Below, piece by piece: positions 27,357 through 37,178 of a stretch of DNA of 64,000 nt (its first letter is position 1; each line of letters begins with the position of its first letter). The stretch is taken from assembly GCA_014654535.1 (NCBI GenBank), contig BNBA01000018.1, positions 25,816-89,815 of the forward strand, in the 5' to 3' direction. The stretch comes from Xanthomonas boreopolis. Lineage in GTDB: Bacteria; Pseudomonadota; Gammaproteobacteria; Xanthomonadales; Xanthomonadaceae. Made by a program: the position numbers and the translations under genes. Under the pieces are notes generated by a model that saw only the letters and a program-made list of their open reading frames with translations, was not told where the DNA came from and did no database searches.

Positions 27357-27377
27357 AAGAGCCGCTCCTACGAGACG

Positions 27378-28634
27378 CTACTGGATGTTGCGGGTCTGCC
27401 CTTCCCCGCGCACCACGAAGCGTTCCACCGTCAGCGCTTCCAGGCCCATCGGGCCATAGGAATGCAGCCGCGTGGTGGAGATGCCGATCTCCGCGCCGAG
27501 CCCCAGCTCGCCGCCGTCGGAGAAGCGCGAGGACGCGTTGACCATCACCACCGCCGAACGCAAGGCCTGCACGAACGCCTCGGCATTGCCGGCATCGCCG
27601 GTGGCGATCACCTCGGTATGGTCGGAGCCGTAATGGCGGATGTGGTCGATGGCGGCCTGCAGGCCGGGCACGACGCGCACGGCCAGCACCAGGTCCAGGT
27701 ACTCGGCGGCGTAATCCTCGTCGGTGGCCGGCGCGATGCCCGGCACCAGCGCACGCGTGGCGTCGTCGCCGCGCAGCTCCACCTTGTAGCCCCGCAGCGC
27801 CTCGGCGGCCCTGGGCAGGAACGCGGGCGCGATGTCGGCATGCACCAGCAGCGTTTCCAGCGAATTGCAGGCCGCCGGGCGCGACACCTTGCCGTCCACC
27901 AGCAGCCGCACCGCCAGGTCGATGTCGGCCGAGGCGTCCACGAACAGGTGGCACACGCCCTTGTAGTGCTTGATCACCGGCACGCGCGCATGCTCGGCGA
28001 CGAAACGGATCAGCCCCTCGCCGCCGCGCGGGATCGCCAGGTCGACGATGTCGTTGAGCTGCAGCAGCTCCAGCATGGTCTCGCGGCGCAAATCGGTGAC
28101 CAGCGTCAGCGCGGCCTCCGGGACACCGGCCGCGGCCAGCGCCCGCTTCAGCGCCGCGGCGATCGCGGTATTGGAATGGATCGCCTCGGAGCCGCCGCGC
28201 AGGATCACGCCGTTGCCGGCCTTGATGCACAGCGCCGCCGCGTCGGCGGTGACGTTCGGGCGCGCCTCGTAGATCATCGCGATCACGCCCAGCGGGACGC
28301 GCACCTTCTGCACGCGGATGCCGTTGGGGCGCACGTCCTCGCGCGTCACCAGGCCGACCGGATCCGGCAGCGCCGCGACCTCGCGCAGCGCGGCGGCGAT
28401 GCCGGCCAGCCGCTTCGGGTCGAGCGCCAGGCGATCCAGCATGGCGTTGCCGGTGCCCTTCTCGCGCGCCGCATCCAGGTCCTTCGCGTTGGCGGCCAGG
28501 ATCGCATCGGCATCGTCCTCCAATACCGCGGCCATCGACTCCAGCAAGGCCCGCTTGGCATCGGAAGACAGCGTGGCCAGCGTCTGGGCCGCGTCGCGGC
28601 ATTGCAGGGCGAGGGTCTTGATGTCTGAGGTCAT
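27378..28634 (-). CDS. proA: glutamate-5-semialdehyde dehydrogenase (gamma-glutamyl phosphate reductase)
   Basis: Second step of proline synthesis: NADPH reduction of glutamyl phosphate to glutamate semialdehyde. It is an ALDH-fold protein of 418 aa starting [16 protein letters not shown]. Conserved pieces are [29 protein letters not shown] and the catalytic cysteine in [15 protein letters not shown], then [14 protein letters not shown] 28634 is preferred to the longer frame. The proB gene lies 114 bp upstream on the same strand. Confidence 0.96.
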   Translation of the reverse strand: MTSDIKTLALQCRDAAQTLATLSSDAKRALLESMAAVLEDDADAILAANAKDLDAAREKGTGNAMLDRLALDPKRLAGIAAALREVAALPDPVGLVTREDVRPNGIRVQKVRVPLGVIAMIYEARPNVTADAAALCIKAGNGVILRGGSEAIHSNTAIAAALKRALAAAGVPEAALTLVTDLRRETMLELLQLNDIVDLAIPRGGEGLIRFVAEHARVPVIKHYKGVCHLFVDASADIDLAVRLLVDGKVSRPAACNSLETLLVHADIAPAFLPRAAEALRGYKVELRGDDATRALVPGIAPATDEDYAAEYLDLVLAVRVVPGLQAAIDHIRHYGSDHTEVIATGDAGNAEAFVQALRSAVVMVNASSRFSDGGELGLGAEIGISTTRLHSYGPMGLEALTVERFVVRGEGQTRNIQ

Positions 28635-28674
28635 GGGAATACCCGGAATCGTTCCAAGGGGAGCAGCTGCGGTG

Positions 28675-28733
28675 GCGGGAGGGACTTCAGTGCCGGCCGA
28701 CATTATCGAAAAAGCGTCGGGACTGGAGTCCCG
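28675..28733. repeat. GGGACT-hairpin repeat between proB and proA
   Basis: CGGGACT-GG-AGTCCCG (28718-28733) is a perfect 7-bp hairpin and a degenerate copy, GGGAGGGACTTCAGTGCC, lies at 28675-28693. A minus-strand TTTTT lies close downstream, so some transcription may stop here. Confidence 0.5.
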
Positions 28734-28748
28734 CCCACGGGGGAACCA

Positions 28749-29903
28749 TCACAGCAATACCAGGTCGTCGCGATGGATCACGTTCTCGCCGTAGTTGTAA
28801 CCGAGCAGCGACTCGATGTCGCGCGAATGCCGGCCGGCGATGCGGCGGATGTCCAGCGCGGAATACTGGGCGACCCCGCGTGCCAGGCGTTGCCCGCCCT
28901 CTTCGCTCACCCGCACCTCGACCATGTCGCCCCGGCGGAAGTCGCCTATCGCGCCGAGCACGCCCCCCGGCAGCAGCGAAGCTCCTTTCTCGCGCAATGC
29001 CGCGGCCGCGCCCGCGTCGACCAGGATCGCGCCCGGTTCGACCGGCGCATGCCGCAGCCAGTACTTGCGCGCGGCGATGCGGGTGCTCGCCGCGCGGATG
29101 CGGGTGCCGCGCAGCCGGTCCTGCGCCAACCCGCGTACCACGTCGCTGCTGCGGCCGTTGAAGAGGTAGGTCTCGATCCCCGCCGCGCCGGCCTTGGCCG
29201 CGGCCTCCAGCTTGGTGCGCATGCCGCCGGTGCCGACCTTGCTGCCGCTGCCGCCGGCCATCGCCAGCACCTCGCCGGTCAGCTCGGGCACGTCCTGCAT
29301 CGGCCGCGCCTGCGGGTCGGTGCGCGGATCGGCGGTGTACAGCCCGTCGATGTCGGTCGCGATGAACAGCGCATCGGCATCGACCAGCGCGGCGACGATC
29401 GCCGCCAGGTTGTCGTTGTCGCCGAGCTTGAGTTCGTCCACCGACACCGTGTCGTTCTCGTTGACCACGGGCAGCGCGCCGAGCGCCAGCAATTCGGTCA
29501 GGGTGGCGCGCGCGTTGAGATAGCGGCGGCGGTTGCGCAGGTCGTCGTGGGTCAGCAGCACCTGGGCCACCGGGCGCTCGAAGAAGCGCTGCCACAACGC
29601 GATCAGCTGCGCCTGCCCGAGCGCGGCCAGGGCCTGCCGCGCCGCCATCGCCGCGCCGGCTTCGGCCGCCCTCGGCAGGATCGCGCGCCCGGCCGCGACC
29701 GCGCCGGAGGAGACGATCACCAGTTCGCGCCCGGCCGCCAGGTTCGCCGAGACGAACTGCGCCAGCCCCAGCGCGAAGCGCGGCGTGAGCCCGCCGCCAT
29801 CGGCCGCCAGCAGGCTGCTGCCGACCTTGAGCACCGCGCGCCGCCACGGCGGCAACGGTTGCTCGGCGAAGCATGCGGCGGCATGGGCGGCGGCGTCGGT
29901 CAT
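28749..29903 (-). CDS. proB: glutamate 5-kinase
   Basis: First, feedback-controlled step of proline synthesis: ATP-dependent phosphorylation of glutamate. The amino-acid kinase domain (residues about 20-270) has VLKVGSSLLA, ELVIVSSGAVAAG, VVNENDTVSVDELKLGDND and GSKVGTGGMRTKLEAA. A C-terminal PUA domain follows (PGGVLGAIGDFRRGDMVEVR, ARGVAQYSALDIRRIAG). 384 aa is normal. The yciI gene ends 13 bp upstream, supporting co-transcription with arginine genes. Confidence 0.96.
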   Translation of the reverse strand: MTDAAAHAAACFAEQPLPPWRRAVLKVGSSLLAADGGGLTPRFALGLAQFVSANLAAGRELVIVSSGAVAAGRAILPRAAEAGAAMAARQALAALGQAQLIALWQRFFERPVAQVLLTHDDLRNRRRYLNARATLTELLALGALPVVNENDTVSVDELKLGDNDNLAAIVAALVDADALFIATDIDGLYTADPRTDPQARPMQDVPELTGEVLAMAGGSGSKVGTGGMRTKLEAAAKAGAAGIETYLFNGRSSDVVRGLAQDRLRGTRIRAASTRIAARKYWLRHAPVEPGAILVDAGAAAALREKGASLLPGGVLGAIGDFRRGDMVEVRVSEEGGQRLARGVAQYSALDIRRIAGRHSRDIESLLGYNYGENVIHRDDLVLL

Positions 29904-29916
29904 GGCGTTTCCCGGC

Positions 29917-30174
29917 TCAACGAGCGTTCCATTCGTGCACGGTGAGTTCGGACGAACCGCGCACCGCCAGCGGATCGGTGGCGACGATCGCCCGGGCCTC
30001 GTCCAGGCTGCCCACGTTCTTCAGCACGTAGGCGCCGCCGCTCTTGTCGCTGAAGCCGCCGGTCAGCACCAGCAGCCCGCGTGCGCGCAGGTCGTCGAGA
30101 AAGGCCTGGTGCGGGGCGACGACGGCTTCGTCGAAGTCCGGTTTGCGCATGGCCAGTACGAGATAGTGCTTCAT
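29917..30174 (-). CDS. YciI family protein between argH and proB
   Basis: 85-residue YciI-like protein: MKHYLVLAMRKPDFDEAVVA, FLDDLRARGLLVLTGGFSDK, AYVLKNVGSLDEARAIVATD. Its histidine and the LxxTGGF turn fit the family. The biochemical role is unknown. It sits inside the arginine-proline gene series, 13 bp before proB, but is separated from argH by a palindromic repeat. Confidence 0.85.
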   Translation of the reverse strand: MKHYLVLAMRKPDFDEAVVAPHQAFLDDLRARGLLVLTGGFSDKSGGAYVLKNVGSLDEARAIVATDPLAVRGSSELTVHEWNAR

Positions 30175-30204
30175 CGAATCGTTTTCCGTAGATCAATCGA
30201 TTTT

Positions 30205-30305
30205 TGTGGGAGCGGCTTTTTGTGGGAGCGGCTTAAGCCGCGATCAGGTTTTACTGGCAAAGCCTCATCGCGGCTTAAGCCGCTCCCACAAAAAACCGCT
30301 CCTAC
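30205..30305. repeat. GTGGGAGCGGC inverted repeat between argH and yciI
   Basis: Arms TGTGGGAGCGGCTTAAGCCG (30221-30252) and CGGCTTAAGCCGCTCCCACA (30262-30290) face each other, with outer partial copies at 30205-30218 and 30291-30305. Same family as 27241-27356. Transcribed RNA would fold into a long hairpin. Confidence 0.85.
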
Positions 30306-30310
30306 AGGGG

Positions 30311-31606
30311 TCAAAAGCTCAATGCATCCCAACGTGCCCGCAGCGCGTCGAGCTGCAGGTCGGCGGCCGCGCCCGGCGACACGCGCGCGGCCAGGCTGCC
30401 TTCCGGCGTGCGTCCCTGCCCCGCCGTGTCGGAGGCGGCGGCGGCCTTGTAGGCCTCGCGGAACGGCACGCCGGCGACGGCCGCTTCCACGGCGACGTCG
30501 GTGGCGTACATGCCCGAGTCGATCGCCGCGCGCAGCCGGTCCTCGCGCCAGTCGAGGTTGGACAGCAGCGCCGGCAGCAGTTCCAGCGCGGCCAGGCCGC
30601 GGCCGAAGCCGTGGAAGATCGCGCCCTTGCTGGCCTGCAGGTCGCGGTGGTAGCCCGACGGCAGCGACAGCAGCTGCTCGATCTCGGTGCGCGCGGCCGC
30701 GACGCTGGCGTGCGTGGCGCGCATCAGCTCGATCACGTCCGGATTGCGCTTGTTCGGCATGATCGAGCTACCGGTGGTGTACTGCGCGGGCAGCGCGACG
30801 AAGCCGAACTCGGCGCTGGTGAACAGCGACAGGTCCCAGGCGATGCGGCGCAGGTCCAGCGTGGCGCTGCCGAGCGCCTCCAGCGCGGCCAGCTCGAACT
30901 TGCCGCGCGAGAGCTGCGCATAGATCGGCGAGACCTGCATGCGCGCGAAACCGAGCGCGGCGGTGGTGTGGCCACGCTGCAGCGGCAGGTTGACGCCGTA
31001 GCCGGCGGCGGTGCCGAGCGGATTGCAGTCGACCAGGGCGAGCGTGTCGGCCGCGCGGATCGCGTCGTCGATGAAGGCCTCGGCCCAGCCGGCCCACCAC
31101 ATGCCCGCCGAAGACACCACGGCGCGCTGAATGTGGGTATAGCCCGGCACCGGCAGGTCCTTCTCGGCGCCGGCGCGGTCCAGCGCGACCTTGGCGGCCT
31201 CGCGGCTCAGCTCGAAGACGCGCTTGAGCTTGTCCTTCAGCCACAGCCGGGTAGCGACCAGGATCTGGTCGTTGCGGCTGCGGCCGGTGTGGATCTTGCG
31301 GCCGGCATCGCCGAGGCGCTCGGTGAGGCGGAACTCGATCGCCGAATGGCAGTCCTCGTACTGCTCGTCGAGCACGAACGCACCGCTGCGGTAATCGCCG
31401 GCCAGCGCGTCCAGCTCGCGCAGCAGCCCGGCCAGTTCGTCGGCGGAGAGGATGCCGATGCGCTGCAGGCCCTCGGCATGCGCCTTGCTCGCGGCGATGT
31501 CGTAGAGGAAGAACTCGCGATCCAGGATCACGTCGTCGCCGGCCAGGAAGGCCTGGATCTTGGCATCCACGGCAACGCCGGGTTTCTGCCAGAGGAGATT
31601 GCTCAT
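30311..31606 (-). CDS. argH: argininosuccinate lyase
   Basis: Last step of arginine synthesis: argininosuccinate to arginine and fumarate. Fumarase/ASL superfamily with the signature [14 protein letters not shown], plus [20 protein letters not shown] and [15 protein letters not shown]. 431 aa is near the usual 450-460. It lies 74 bp after argC with a heptamer repeat element in the gap. Confidence 0.95.
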   Translation of the reverse strand: MSNLLWQKPGVAVDAKIQAFLAGDDVILDREFFLYDIAASKAHAEGLQRIGILSADELAGLLRELDALAGDYRSGAFVLDEQYEDCHSAIEFRLTERLGDAGRKIHTGRSRNDQILVATRLWLKDKLKRVFELSREAAKVALDRAGAEKDLPVPGYTHIQRAVVSSAGMWWAGWAEAFIDDAIRAADTLALVDCNPLGTAAGYGVNLPLQRGHTTAALGFARMQVSPIYAQLSRGKFELAALEALGSATLDLRRIAWDLSLFTSAEFGFVALPAQYTTGSSIMPNKRNPDVIELMRATHASVAAARTEIEQLLSLPSGYHRDLQASKGAIFHGFGRGLAALELLPALLSNLDWREDRLRAAIDSGMYATDVAVEAAVAGVPFREAYKAAAASDTAGQGRTPEGSLAARVSPGAAADLQLDALRARWDALSF

Positions 31607-31619
31607 GGTTTTTTCTCGG

Positions 31620-31712
31620 GATTGGTGATTCGGGATTAGGGATTGGCGAAAGCGGATCCGCTTCGGAGGTCAGGGGGCGCTTACGAATCCCCAGCCACCG
31701 ATACCGAATCCC
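31620..31712. repeat. heptamer-arm element between argC and argH, running into the argC 3' end
   Basis: GGGATTGGTGATTCGGGATT (31618-31637) and GGGATTGGCG face a degenerate opposite arm (CGAATCCCCAGCC...CCGAATCCCGG, 31684-31712) that includes the last codons (GDS) and stop of argC. Same family as 8428 and 37048. Confidence 0.55.
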
Positions 31713-32655
31713 GGATACTCATCAGCTCGTCCAATCCCAGCGCACGGTTCAGATTCTGCATCGCCTGGGTCGCCGCGCCCTTGAGCAGGTTGTCCAGGGT
31801 CGACACCACCACCACGCGCTTGCCGTCCGGCGCCATCGCGAACGCCCCGATCTGCACCCCGTGCCGGCCCGCGACACGGCTGACCCAGGGCGCCTCGTCG
31901 ATCACCTCCACCAGCGGCTCGTACGCATAGCGCGCCTCATACAGCGCCTTGACCTGCTCGCGCCTGCGCGGCTGTTGCAGCCACAGGTTCACGGTCATCG
32001 TGATGCCGCGGAAGTGCGGCGCCACGTGCGGCATGAACTCCACCGGCACGCCCAGATGCGCGCTGACCTCGCGCTCGTGCATGTGGTTGGTCAGCGAGTA
32101 CGGCATCAGGTTGTCGCGCAGCAGCTCGACGTCGTTCTTGTCCGACGGCGTGGTGCCTGCGCCGGAGTAACCGGACACGCCGAAGCACTGCGGCGGGCCG
32201 GCCAGCTGGTCCAGCAACGGCGCGATCGCCAGCTGCATCGCGGTGGCGTAGCAGCCCGGATTGCTGATGCGCTTCTGGCCGGCGTAACGCTCGCGGGTCA
32301 GCTCCGGCAGCCCGTAGTACCAGCCCGGATCGAACCGGTAATCGGCCGAGAGGTCCACGATCACCGTCTGCGGCGCGGCGTTCTCCAGCGCCTCCACGAA
32401 CGGCGCGGCCTTGCCGTTGGGCAGCGCCAGGATCACCGCGTCGGCGCCCTTGGCCGCCACCGCGTCGGCGTCCAGGTTCTCGAAGCGCAGCTCGCCCGAG
32501 TAGGCGGCGTTTTGCTCGGCCACGCGCCGGCCGTCCAGCTCGCGCGAGGACACGAACGCCAGTTCGATGCGCGGGTGCGCGGCGACCAGCTTGATCAGCT
32601 CGCTGCCGGTGTGGCCGCGCGCGCCGACGATGCCCAGGGTGTATTGCTTGCTCAT
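31681..32655 (-). CDS. argC: N-acetyl-gamma-glutamyl-phosphate reductase
   Basis: NADPH reduction of N-acetylglutamyl phosphate, third step of arginine synthesis. Rossmann motif [18 protein letters not shown] at the N-terminus; catalytic C135 in [27 protein letters not shown] and NLWLQ follow. ATG 32655 gives 324 aa; the longer frame upstream is unlikely. The C-terminal GDS-stop lies in a repeat arm. Confidence 0.95.
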   Translation of the reverse strand: MSKQYTLGIVGARGHTGSELIKLVAAHPRIELAFVSSRELDGRRVAEQNAAYSGELRFENLDADAVAAKGADAVILALPNGKAAPFVEALENAAPQTVIVDLSADYRFDPGWYYGLPELTRERYAGQKRISNPGCYATAMQLAIAPLLDQLAGPPQCFGVSGYSGAGTTPSDKNDVELLRDNLMPYSLTNHMHEREVSAHLGVPVEFMPHVAPHFRGITMTVNLWLQQPRRREQVKALYEARYAYEPLVEVIDEAPWVSRVAGRHGVQIGAFAMAPDGKRVVVVSTLDNLLKGAATQAMQNLNRALGLDELMSIRDSVSVAGDS

Positions 32656-32799
32656 GCGTGTGCTTCCAGGCGGGACGGCACGCGGCGGGCCACCGCCGCG
32701 CGTCCCGCATCGAGGGTGGAGAAAACCGCGGCGGCGCATGGGCGCCACGCGATCGCGCGGGACGTCCCTGTGCTCGGCGGCAGCCGGCCCGGTGCCATC

Positions 32800-34137
32800 T
32801 CAGCCCACCAGCGTCGGCTGCCGCGTCGCGCAGTGCGCCACGCAACGCTGGATCTGCTCGAAGTCGTCCATCCCGTACCAGAACACCTTCCATTTCTCCT
32901 GCTTGAAGCAGCCGTCCGACTCGGCGTAGTAGAAGATGTTGACCTGGTTGTTGTGGCGAGAGCGCCAGAACAGGTCCGGGGTCTCCTCGCGCATCACGTT
33001 CCAGACCGCGCGCCCCAGGCCTTCGCCCTGGGCGTCGTCGAGCACCGCGAACTTGTCCAGGTACACGCCCTCGGCCTCGTCGGTGAGGATCACCGCGGCA
33101 CGGTAGTTCTCGCTGACGTAGGCGCGCAGCAGCCGGGTCCGCTCGAAGTAGTCCGGCAGCAGCTCGCGCCCGAAGCTGGATTCGACCAGGTTCTTCAGCC
33201 GCGGCAGGTCCAGCTCGTTCCACGCGGTGGCGCGCAGCACGCGCTCGCCGCGCCGCACCAGCGTGCCCGAGCCCTTGTGGGTGAACAGCTCCTTGGCCAG
33301 GTCGGCCGGGCGCGTGATCGAGACCGACGACTCCAGCGGCAGCTTGTCCAGCAGGTCCTTGATCTGCTCGATCTTGACCTTCATGCCGCCATGGATCCAC
33401 GGCTGCTGGATCAGGTGTTCGTACTCGGTGGACAGGTTGATCGAGTCGATCACCTTGCCGTGCTCGTCGAGCAGGCCGCCGGTGCCGGTCAGGAAGATGA
33501 TCTTGTACGGCTGCAGTTCGCGCACCAGCTCGTTGGCGGCGAAATCGGCGTTGATGTTGAGGATCTGGCCGCTGGCGGTCTCGCCCAGGCTGGTGATCAC
33601 CGGGATCGAGCCGGCCTTCAGGCTGGCCTCGATCGGCGCCAGGTTGACCGCCTTGACCTCGCCGACCAGCCCGTAGGTGGCCTGGTCGAGGTAGCCGGCC
33701 TCGAACACGCCGCCGGTGATCGAGGTCGCGCGCGCGCCGTTCTGCTGCAAGGCCTCGACCAGGCGCAGGTTGGACGCCTGGAACACCTTGCGCACGATCG
33801 CCAGCGCCTCCGGCGAGGTCACGCGCAGGCCGTTGACGGTCCGCTTCTCGATGCCGGCCGCCGACAGCTCCAGGTCCAGCTGCGGGCCGGCGCCGTGCAG
33901 CACGATCGGCGTGAGGCCGACTTCCTGCAGGAAGGTCAGCGAGGACGTCAGGTCCTCGAGCTCGTCGCGCAGCACCGCGCCGCCGACCTTGACGACGGCG
34001 AAACGCTTGGCGTCCAGCTGCGAGAAGCGCTTGAGGTACTGGCTGATCTCCTTCGCGCTGGCCATGCTCGAAAGCAGGCGCACGATGGTCTGGCGGGTCT
34101 GTTTGGTGGCGGCGGGCAGCGACATTTCGATGTTCAT
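32800..34137 (-). CDS. argB: bifunctional N-acetylglutamate kinase / N-acetylglutamate synthase (NAGS-K)
   Basis: Fusion of an amino-acid kinase domain (ArgB, residues about 20-290) and a C-terminal GNAT-type NAT domain (about 300-445). Kinase signatures: [64 protein letters not shown] part: [55 protein letters not shown]. Such NAGS-K enzymes are known from Xanthomonas and Xylella and resemble vertebrate NAGS; they carry out the first two steps in one chain. That would explain why no separate argA is present in this operon. Confidence 0.95.
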   Translation of the reverse strand: MNIEMSLPAATKQTRQTIVRLLSSMASAKEISQYLKRFSQLDAKRFAVVKVGGAVLRDELEDLTSSLTFLQEVGLTPIVLHGAGPQLDLELSAAGIEKRTVNGLRVTSPEALAIVRKVFQASNLRLVEALQQNGARATSITGGVFEAGYLDQATYGLVGEVKAVNLAPIEASLKAGSIPVITSLGETASGQILNINADFAANELVRELQPYKIIFLTGTGGLLDEHGKVIDSINLSTEYEHLIQQPWIHGGMKVKIEQIKDLLDKLPLESSVSITRPADLAKELFTHKGSGTLVRRGERVLRATAWNELDLPRLKNLVESSFGRELLPDYFERTRLLRAYVSENYRAAVILTDEAEGVYLDKFAVLDDAQGEGLGRAVWNVMREETPDLFWRSRHNNQVNIFYYAESDGCFKQEKWKVFWYGMDDFEQIQRCVAHCATRQPTLVG

Positions 34138-34159
34138 GCGGATGGAGGAAGGACGCGGC

Positions 34160-35257
34160 TCAGCCGGCGCCGTTGATGATGCGGTGGACCGACGCGGCGT
34201 AGCGCTGCAGTTGCTCCAGCGTCACGAACTCGTCGGCGGTATGCGCCTGGGCGATGTCGCCCGGGCCGTAGACCAGCGCGGTGTAGCCGCCGGCCGAGAG
34301 CAGCGAGGCCTCGGTCCAGAAATCGACCGCGTTGCCGATCGGCAGCTCCAGCGCGTCGGCGACGTCGCGTGCGGCCAGCCGGCGCTCCTCGGCACGCGCA
34401 ATGTCGCCGGACGGCAGGCTCGGGCCGCGGAAGGTTTCCTCGAAATGCGCCGCGGCCGGCTCGGCGAAGCCGGCGAAGGTCGCCAGCAGCGCATCCACGT
34501 CCATCGACGGCAGCGGCCGGAAGCCGAAGCGCAGCTCGGCGGCCGGCGCGATCATGTTGGCCTTGATCCCGCCCTCGATCCGGCCGATGTTGAAGCGCAA
34601 TCCGGTCAGGCCGCCGAAACGCGCGTGCGCCAGCGACTCGACGTGGTCCAGCGCGCGATCGCCCCAGCGGATCGCCTGGTGCAGCGCGCTCGCCGAAGGA
34701 TCCTGCTTGCCGGACGCATGGCCGGCGCGGCCGGCGAACTTCATCAGCACCGAACTGATGCCGCGATGCGCCAGCACCGCCTCGCTCATCGTCGGCTCGG
34801 CCACCAGCACTGCCTCGTAGGGGATGCCGCGCGCCAGGAACGCCGCGATGCAGCGCGGATCGTTGGCCTCCTCGTCGGATGAGAACAGGAACGCCGCGTC
34901 GCCGTCGCCGGCGTTGGCCGCGGCGATCAGCGCGGCGGCCGCGCCCTTGATGTCGCACACGCCCAGGCCGACCACGCGGTCGTCGAGCCGGCGCATCGCG
35001 TGCGGGTCGGCGGTCCAGGCCGGCGAGTCGGGCACCGTGTCCAGATGCACGTTGAACAGATACTTCGGCTTGCCGCGCACCGCGTACAGGCTGACCGCGC
35101 CGGCGCCGTGGTCGACCACCTCCACCGCGAACCCCGGCAGTTGCCCGCGGATGTAGTCGAAGATGCCATCGGTCCCGATCGCGCGCGGCGGATTGCGGGT
35201 GTCGAAGGACACCAGCTTGTCCAGGTGCGCCAGGGTGTGTTCGAGCAGTTCGGTCAT
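34160..35257 (-). CDS. argE': N-acetyl-L-citrulline deacetylase
   Basis: M20-family zinc aminoacylase. In xanthomonads this enzyme removes the acetyl group at N-acetylcitrulline, not acetylornithine. Metal and catalytic motifs are [12 protein letters not shown] (His/Asp), [14 protein letters not shown] and [12 protein letters not shown] (Glu-Glu), with the dimerisation domain [20 protein letters not shown]. 365 aa is normal. It is specified as citrulline-type because argF' (acetylornithine carbamoyltransferase) is in the same operon. Confidence 0.93.
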   Translation of the reverse strand: MTELLEHTLAHLDKLVSFDTRNPPRAIGTDGIFDYIRGQLPGFAVEVVDHGAGAVSLYAVRGKPKYLFNVHLDTVPDSPAWTADPHAMRRLDDRVVGLGVCDIKGAAAALIAAANAGDGDAAFLFSSDEEANDPRCIAAFLARGIPYEAVLVAEPTMSEAVLAHRGISSVLMKFAGRAGHASGKQDPSASALHQAIRWGDRALDHVESLAHARFGGLTGLRFNIGRIEGGIKANMIAPAAELRFGFRPLPSMDVDALLATFAGFAEPAAAHFEETFRGPSLPSGDIARAEERRLAARDVADALELPIGNAVDFWTEASLLSAGGYTALVYGPGDIAQAHTADEFVTLEQLQRYAASVHRIINGAG

Positions 35258-35264
35258 AAGGGGA

Positions 35265-35708
35265 TCAGTGGGCCGCGTCGGCGGCCTGGTAGATGTCGGG
35301 ACGCGAGATTTCCATCAGCGACTGCGGCCTGGCCGGCGCGGCGAAACCGAACTGCGCGTACAGCCCGTGCGCGTCGGAGGTCGCCAGCATGAAACGGCGC
35401 AGGTCCTGCAGGCGAGGATGCGCCATGATCGCGGCCACCAGTTGCTTGCCGTAGCCACGGCCGCGATGCTCCGGCAGCACGAACACGTCGGCGAGATACC
35501 CGAAGGTCGCGCCATCGGTGATCACCCGCGCGAATGCCACCTGCCCCGCACCCTCGGCATAACCGCCGAAGCACAGCGCGCCGTCGATGGCGCGATCCAC
35601 CGTCGCGCGCGGGATGCCGCGGCTCCAGTAGGCTTCGGTCGAGAGGAAGCGGTGGACCAGGTCCACGTCCAGCTCGTGCTTGTCGGTGCTGATACGTAAC
35701 CGGCTCAT
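35265..35708 (-). CDS. GNAT family N-acetyltransferase in the arginine operon
   Basis: 147-residue acetyltransferase. The acetyl-CoA loop is VFVLPEHRGRGYGKQLVAAI and the C-terminal strand-helix is MLATSDAHGLYAQFGF. The substrate is unknown. It ends 7 bp before argE', so it is co-translated with the arginine enzymes. The fused NAGS-K probably supplies the acetylglutamate step, so this protein is more likely an accessory enzyme. Confidence 0.88.
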   Translation of the reverse strand: MSRLRISTDKHELDVDLVHRFLSTEAYWSRGIPRATVDRAIDGALCFGGYAEGAGQVAFARVITDGATFGYLADVFVLPEHRGRGYGKQLVAAIMAHPRLQDLRRFMLATSDAHGLYAQFGFAAPARPQSLMEISRPDIYQAADAAH

Positions 35709-35725
35709 CTTCCAGACCAGACGAA

Positions 35726-35850
35726 AATGTTCCCTTCCCCCGCCTGCGAGGGAAGGTGCCCGAAGGGCGGATGGGGACGACTTCTTGCCGACATAGGGCC
35801 TTCATCCGGCGCTGCACGCCACCTTCTCCCGCGAGCGGGAGAAGAAAGCG
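35726..35850. repeat. interspersed palindromic repeat, copy of the 9708 family
   Basis: CCCTTCCCCCGCCTGCGAGG-GAAGGTGCCCGAAGGGCGGATG and CACCTTCTCCCGCGAGCGGG-AGAAG mark the two halves; it fills the gap between argG and the GNAT gene. Confidence 0.7.
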
Positions 35851-35854
35851 GGCT

Positions 35855-37096
35855 TCAGCGGTTGACCTGCGCGTACAGCGTCGAGCTCATCCCGAACAGC
35901 TTGATGAAGCCTTCGGCCTCTTCCACGCCCCAGTCGGCCGATTGCGCGTAGGTCGCGCCCTTGGCGTTGAGGATGTGCGGCGAACGCACCGCCACCGCAT
36001 CGACGCGGCCGCCCCGGGTCTCCAGCACCACCTCGCCGTTGACCTTGGCCTGCGAGGACTTCAGGAACGCCTCCAGGTCGGTCTTCAGCGGATCGTGGTA
36101 GAAGCCTTCGTACACCAGCTCCACCCACTTGCGCGCGACGTCCGGCTTGAAGCGGTTCTGCTGCTTGGTCAGCACCGCGTCCTCCAGCGCGCGGTGCGCG
36201 GCCAGCAGCGAGACCAGGCCCGGCGCCTCGAACACGATGCGGCCCTTCAGGCCGATCACGGTATCGCCGGTATAGACGCCGCGGCCGACGCCGTACTGGG
36301 CGAACAGCTTGTTGAGCCTGGCCAGGATCTGCTCGCCCGGCAGCGCCTTGCCGTCCAGCTCGACCGCCTCGCCCTCGACGAACTTGAGCGTCACCGTCAG
36401 CGGCTCGACCGGCCACGCGCTGCGCGGCGCGCACCAGCCGCGCGCGCCCTCGCCCGGCGCTTCCCACTTGTCGATCTCGCCGCCGGACATGGTCACGCCC
36501 AGCAGGTTCTCGTTGATCGTGTAGGCCTTCTGCTTGGCGCGCACGCCGAAGCCGCGCTCCTCCAGGTACTTCTGCTCGTAGGCGCGGGTCTGGGTGTGCT
36601 CCTTCTGGATCTCGCGGATCGGCGCCACGATCCGGTAGTCGCCCTGCGCCTTGACCGCCAGGTCGAAGCGCACCTGGTCGTTGCCCATGCCGGTGCAGCC
36701 GTGCGCGATCGCGTTGGTGCCCAGCTCGGCGGCGCGCTTGAGCGCGGCATCGACGATCAGGTAGCGGTCGGACACCAGCAGCGGATACTGGCCCTGGTAG
36801 CCCTCGCCGGCCCAGACGAACGGCTTGACGAAGCCGGCCCAGATCGCCGGGCCGCCGTCGACGGTGACGTGGCTGGCCACGCCCAACTCGGCGGCGCGCT
36901 TCTCGATGAACTCGCGCTCCTCGTCGTCCACGCCACCGGTGTCGGCGAACACGGTGTGCACGTTCCAGCCGCGCTCCTGCAGGTAGGGCACGCAGAAGCT
37001 GGTGTCGAGGCCGCCACTGAAAGCAAGCACGATGTGCTTGCTTTCGTGATTGGCGATTGGTGATTGGTGATTCGAAGAAGCGGTTTGCTGCGACAT
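35855..37096 (-). CDS. argG: argininosuccinate synthase with repeat-derived N-terminus
   Basis: ATP-dependent joining of citrulline and aspartate. The PP-loop is [20 protein letters not shown]; further conserved pieces are [33 protein letters not shown] and [16 protein letters not shown]. The family normally starts at the residue before DIVLAFSGG. Here about 19 residues come first ([20 protein letters not shown]), encoded by the arm of a heptamer repeat (37043-37075). No other start codon lies closer to the PP-loop, and a GAGAG purine run precedes ATG 37096, so the extension is probably translated. Confidence 0.95.
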   Translation of the reverse strand: MSQQTASSNHQSPIANHESKHIVLAFSGGLDTSFCVPYLQERGWNVHTVFADTGGVDDEEREFIEKRAAELGVASHVTVDGGPAIWAGFVKPFVWAGEGYQGQYPLLVSDRYLIVDAALKRAAELGTNAIAHGCTGMGNDQVRFDLAVKAQGDYRIVAPIREIQKEHTQTRAYEQKYLEERGFGVRAKQKAYTINENLLGVTMSGGEIDKWEAPGEGARGWCAPRSAWPVEPLTVTLKFVEGEAVELDGKALPGEQILARLNKLFAQYGVGRGVYTGDTVIGLKGRIVFEAPGLVSLLAAHRALEDAVLTKQQNRFKPDVARKWVELVYEGFYHDPLKTDLEAFLKSSQAKVNGEVVLETRGGRVDAVAVRSPHILNAKGATYAQSADWGVEEAEGFIKLFGMSSTLYAQVNR

Positions 37097-37178
37097 GGGG
37101 GTATCTCTCTACGATTGAACAGTTAAGGGCAGGAGCCGGGCTTGCCTTTACGAATCACCAATCCCGAATCACGAATCA
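37048..37178. repeat. heptamer-arm element spanning the argF'/argG junction
   Basis: GATTGGCGATTGGTGATTGG-TGATTCG (37048-37074) lies inside the argG start; CGAATCACCAATCCCGAATC-ACGAATCAC (37150-37178) overlaps the argF' stop. Together they form an inverted pair like that at 8428-8526. Confidence 0.8.
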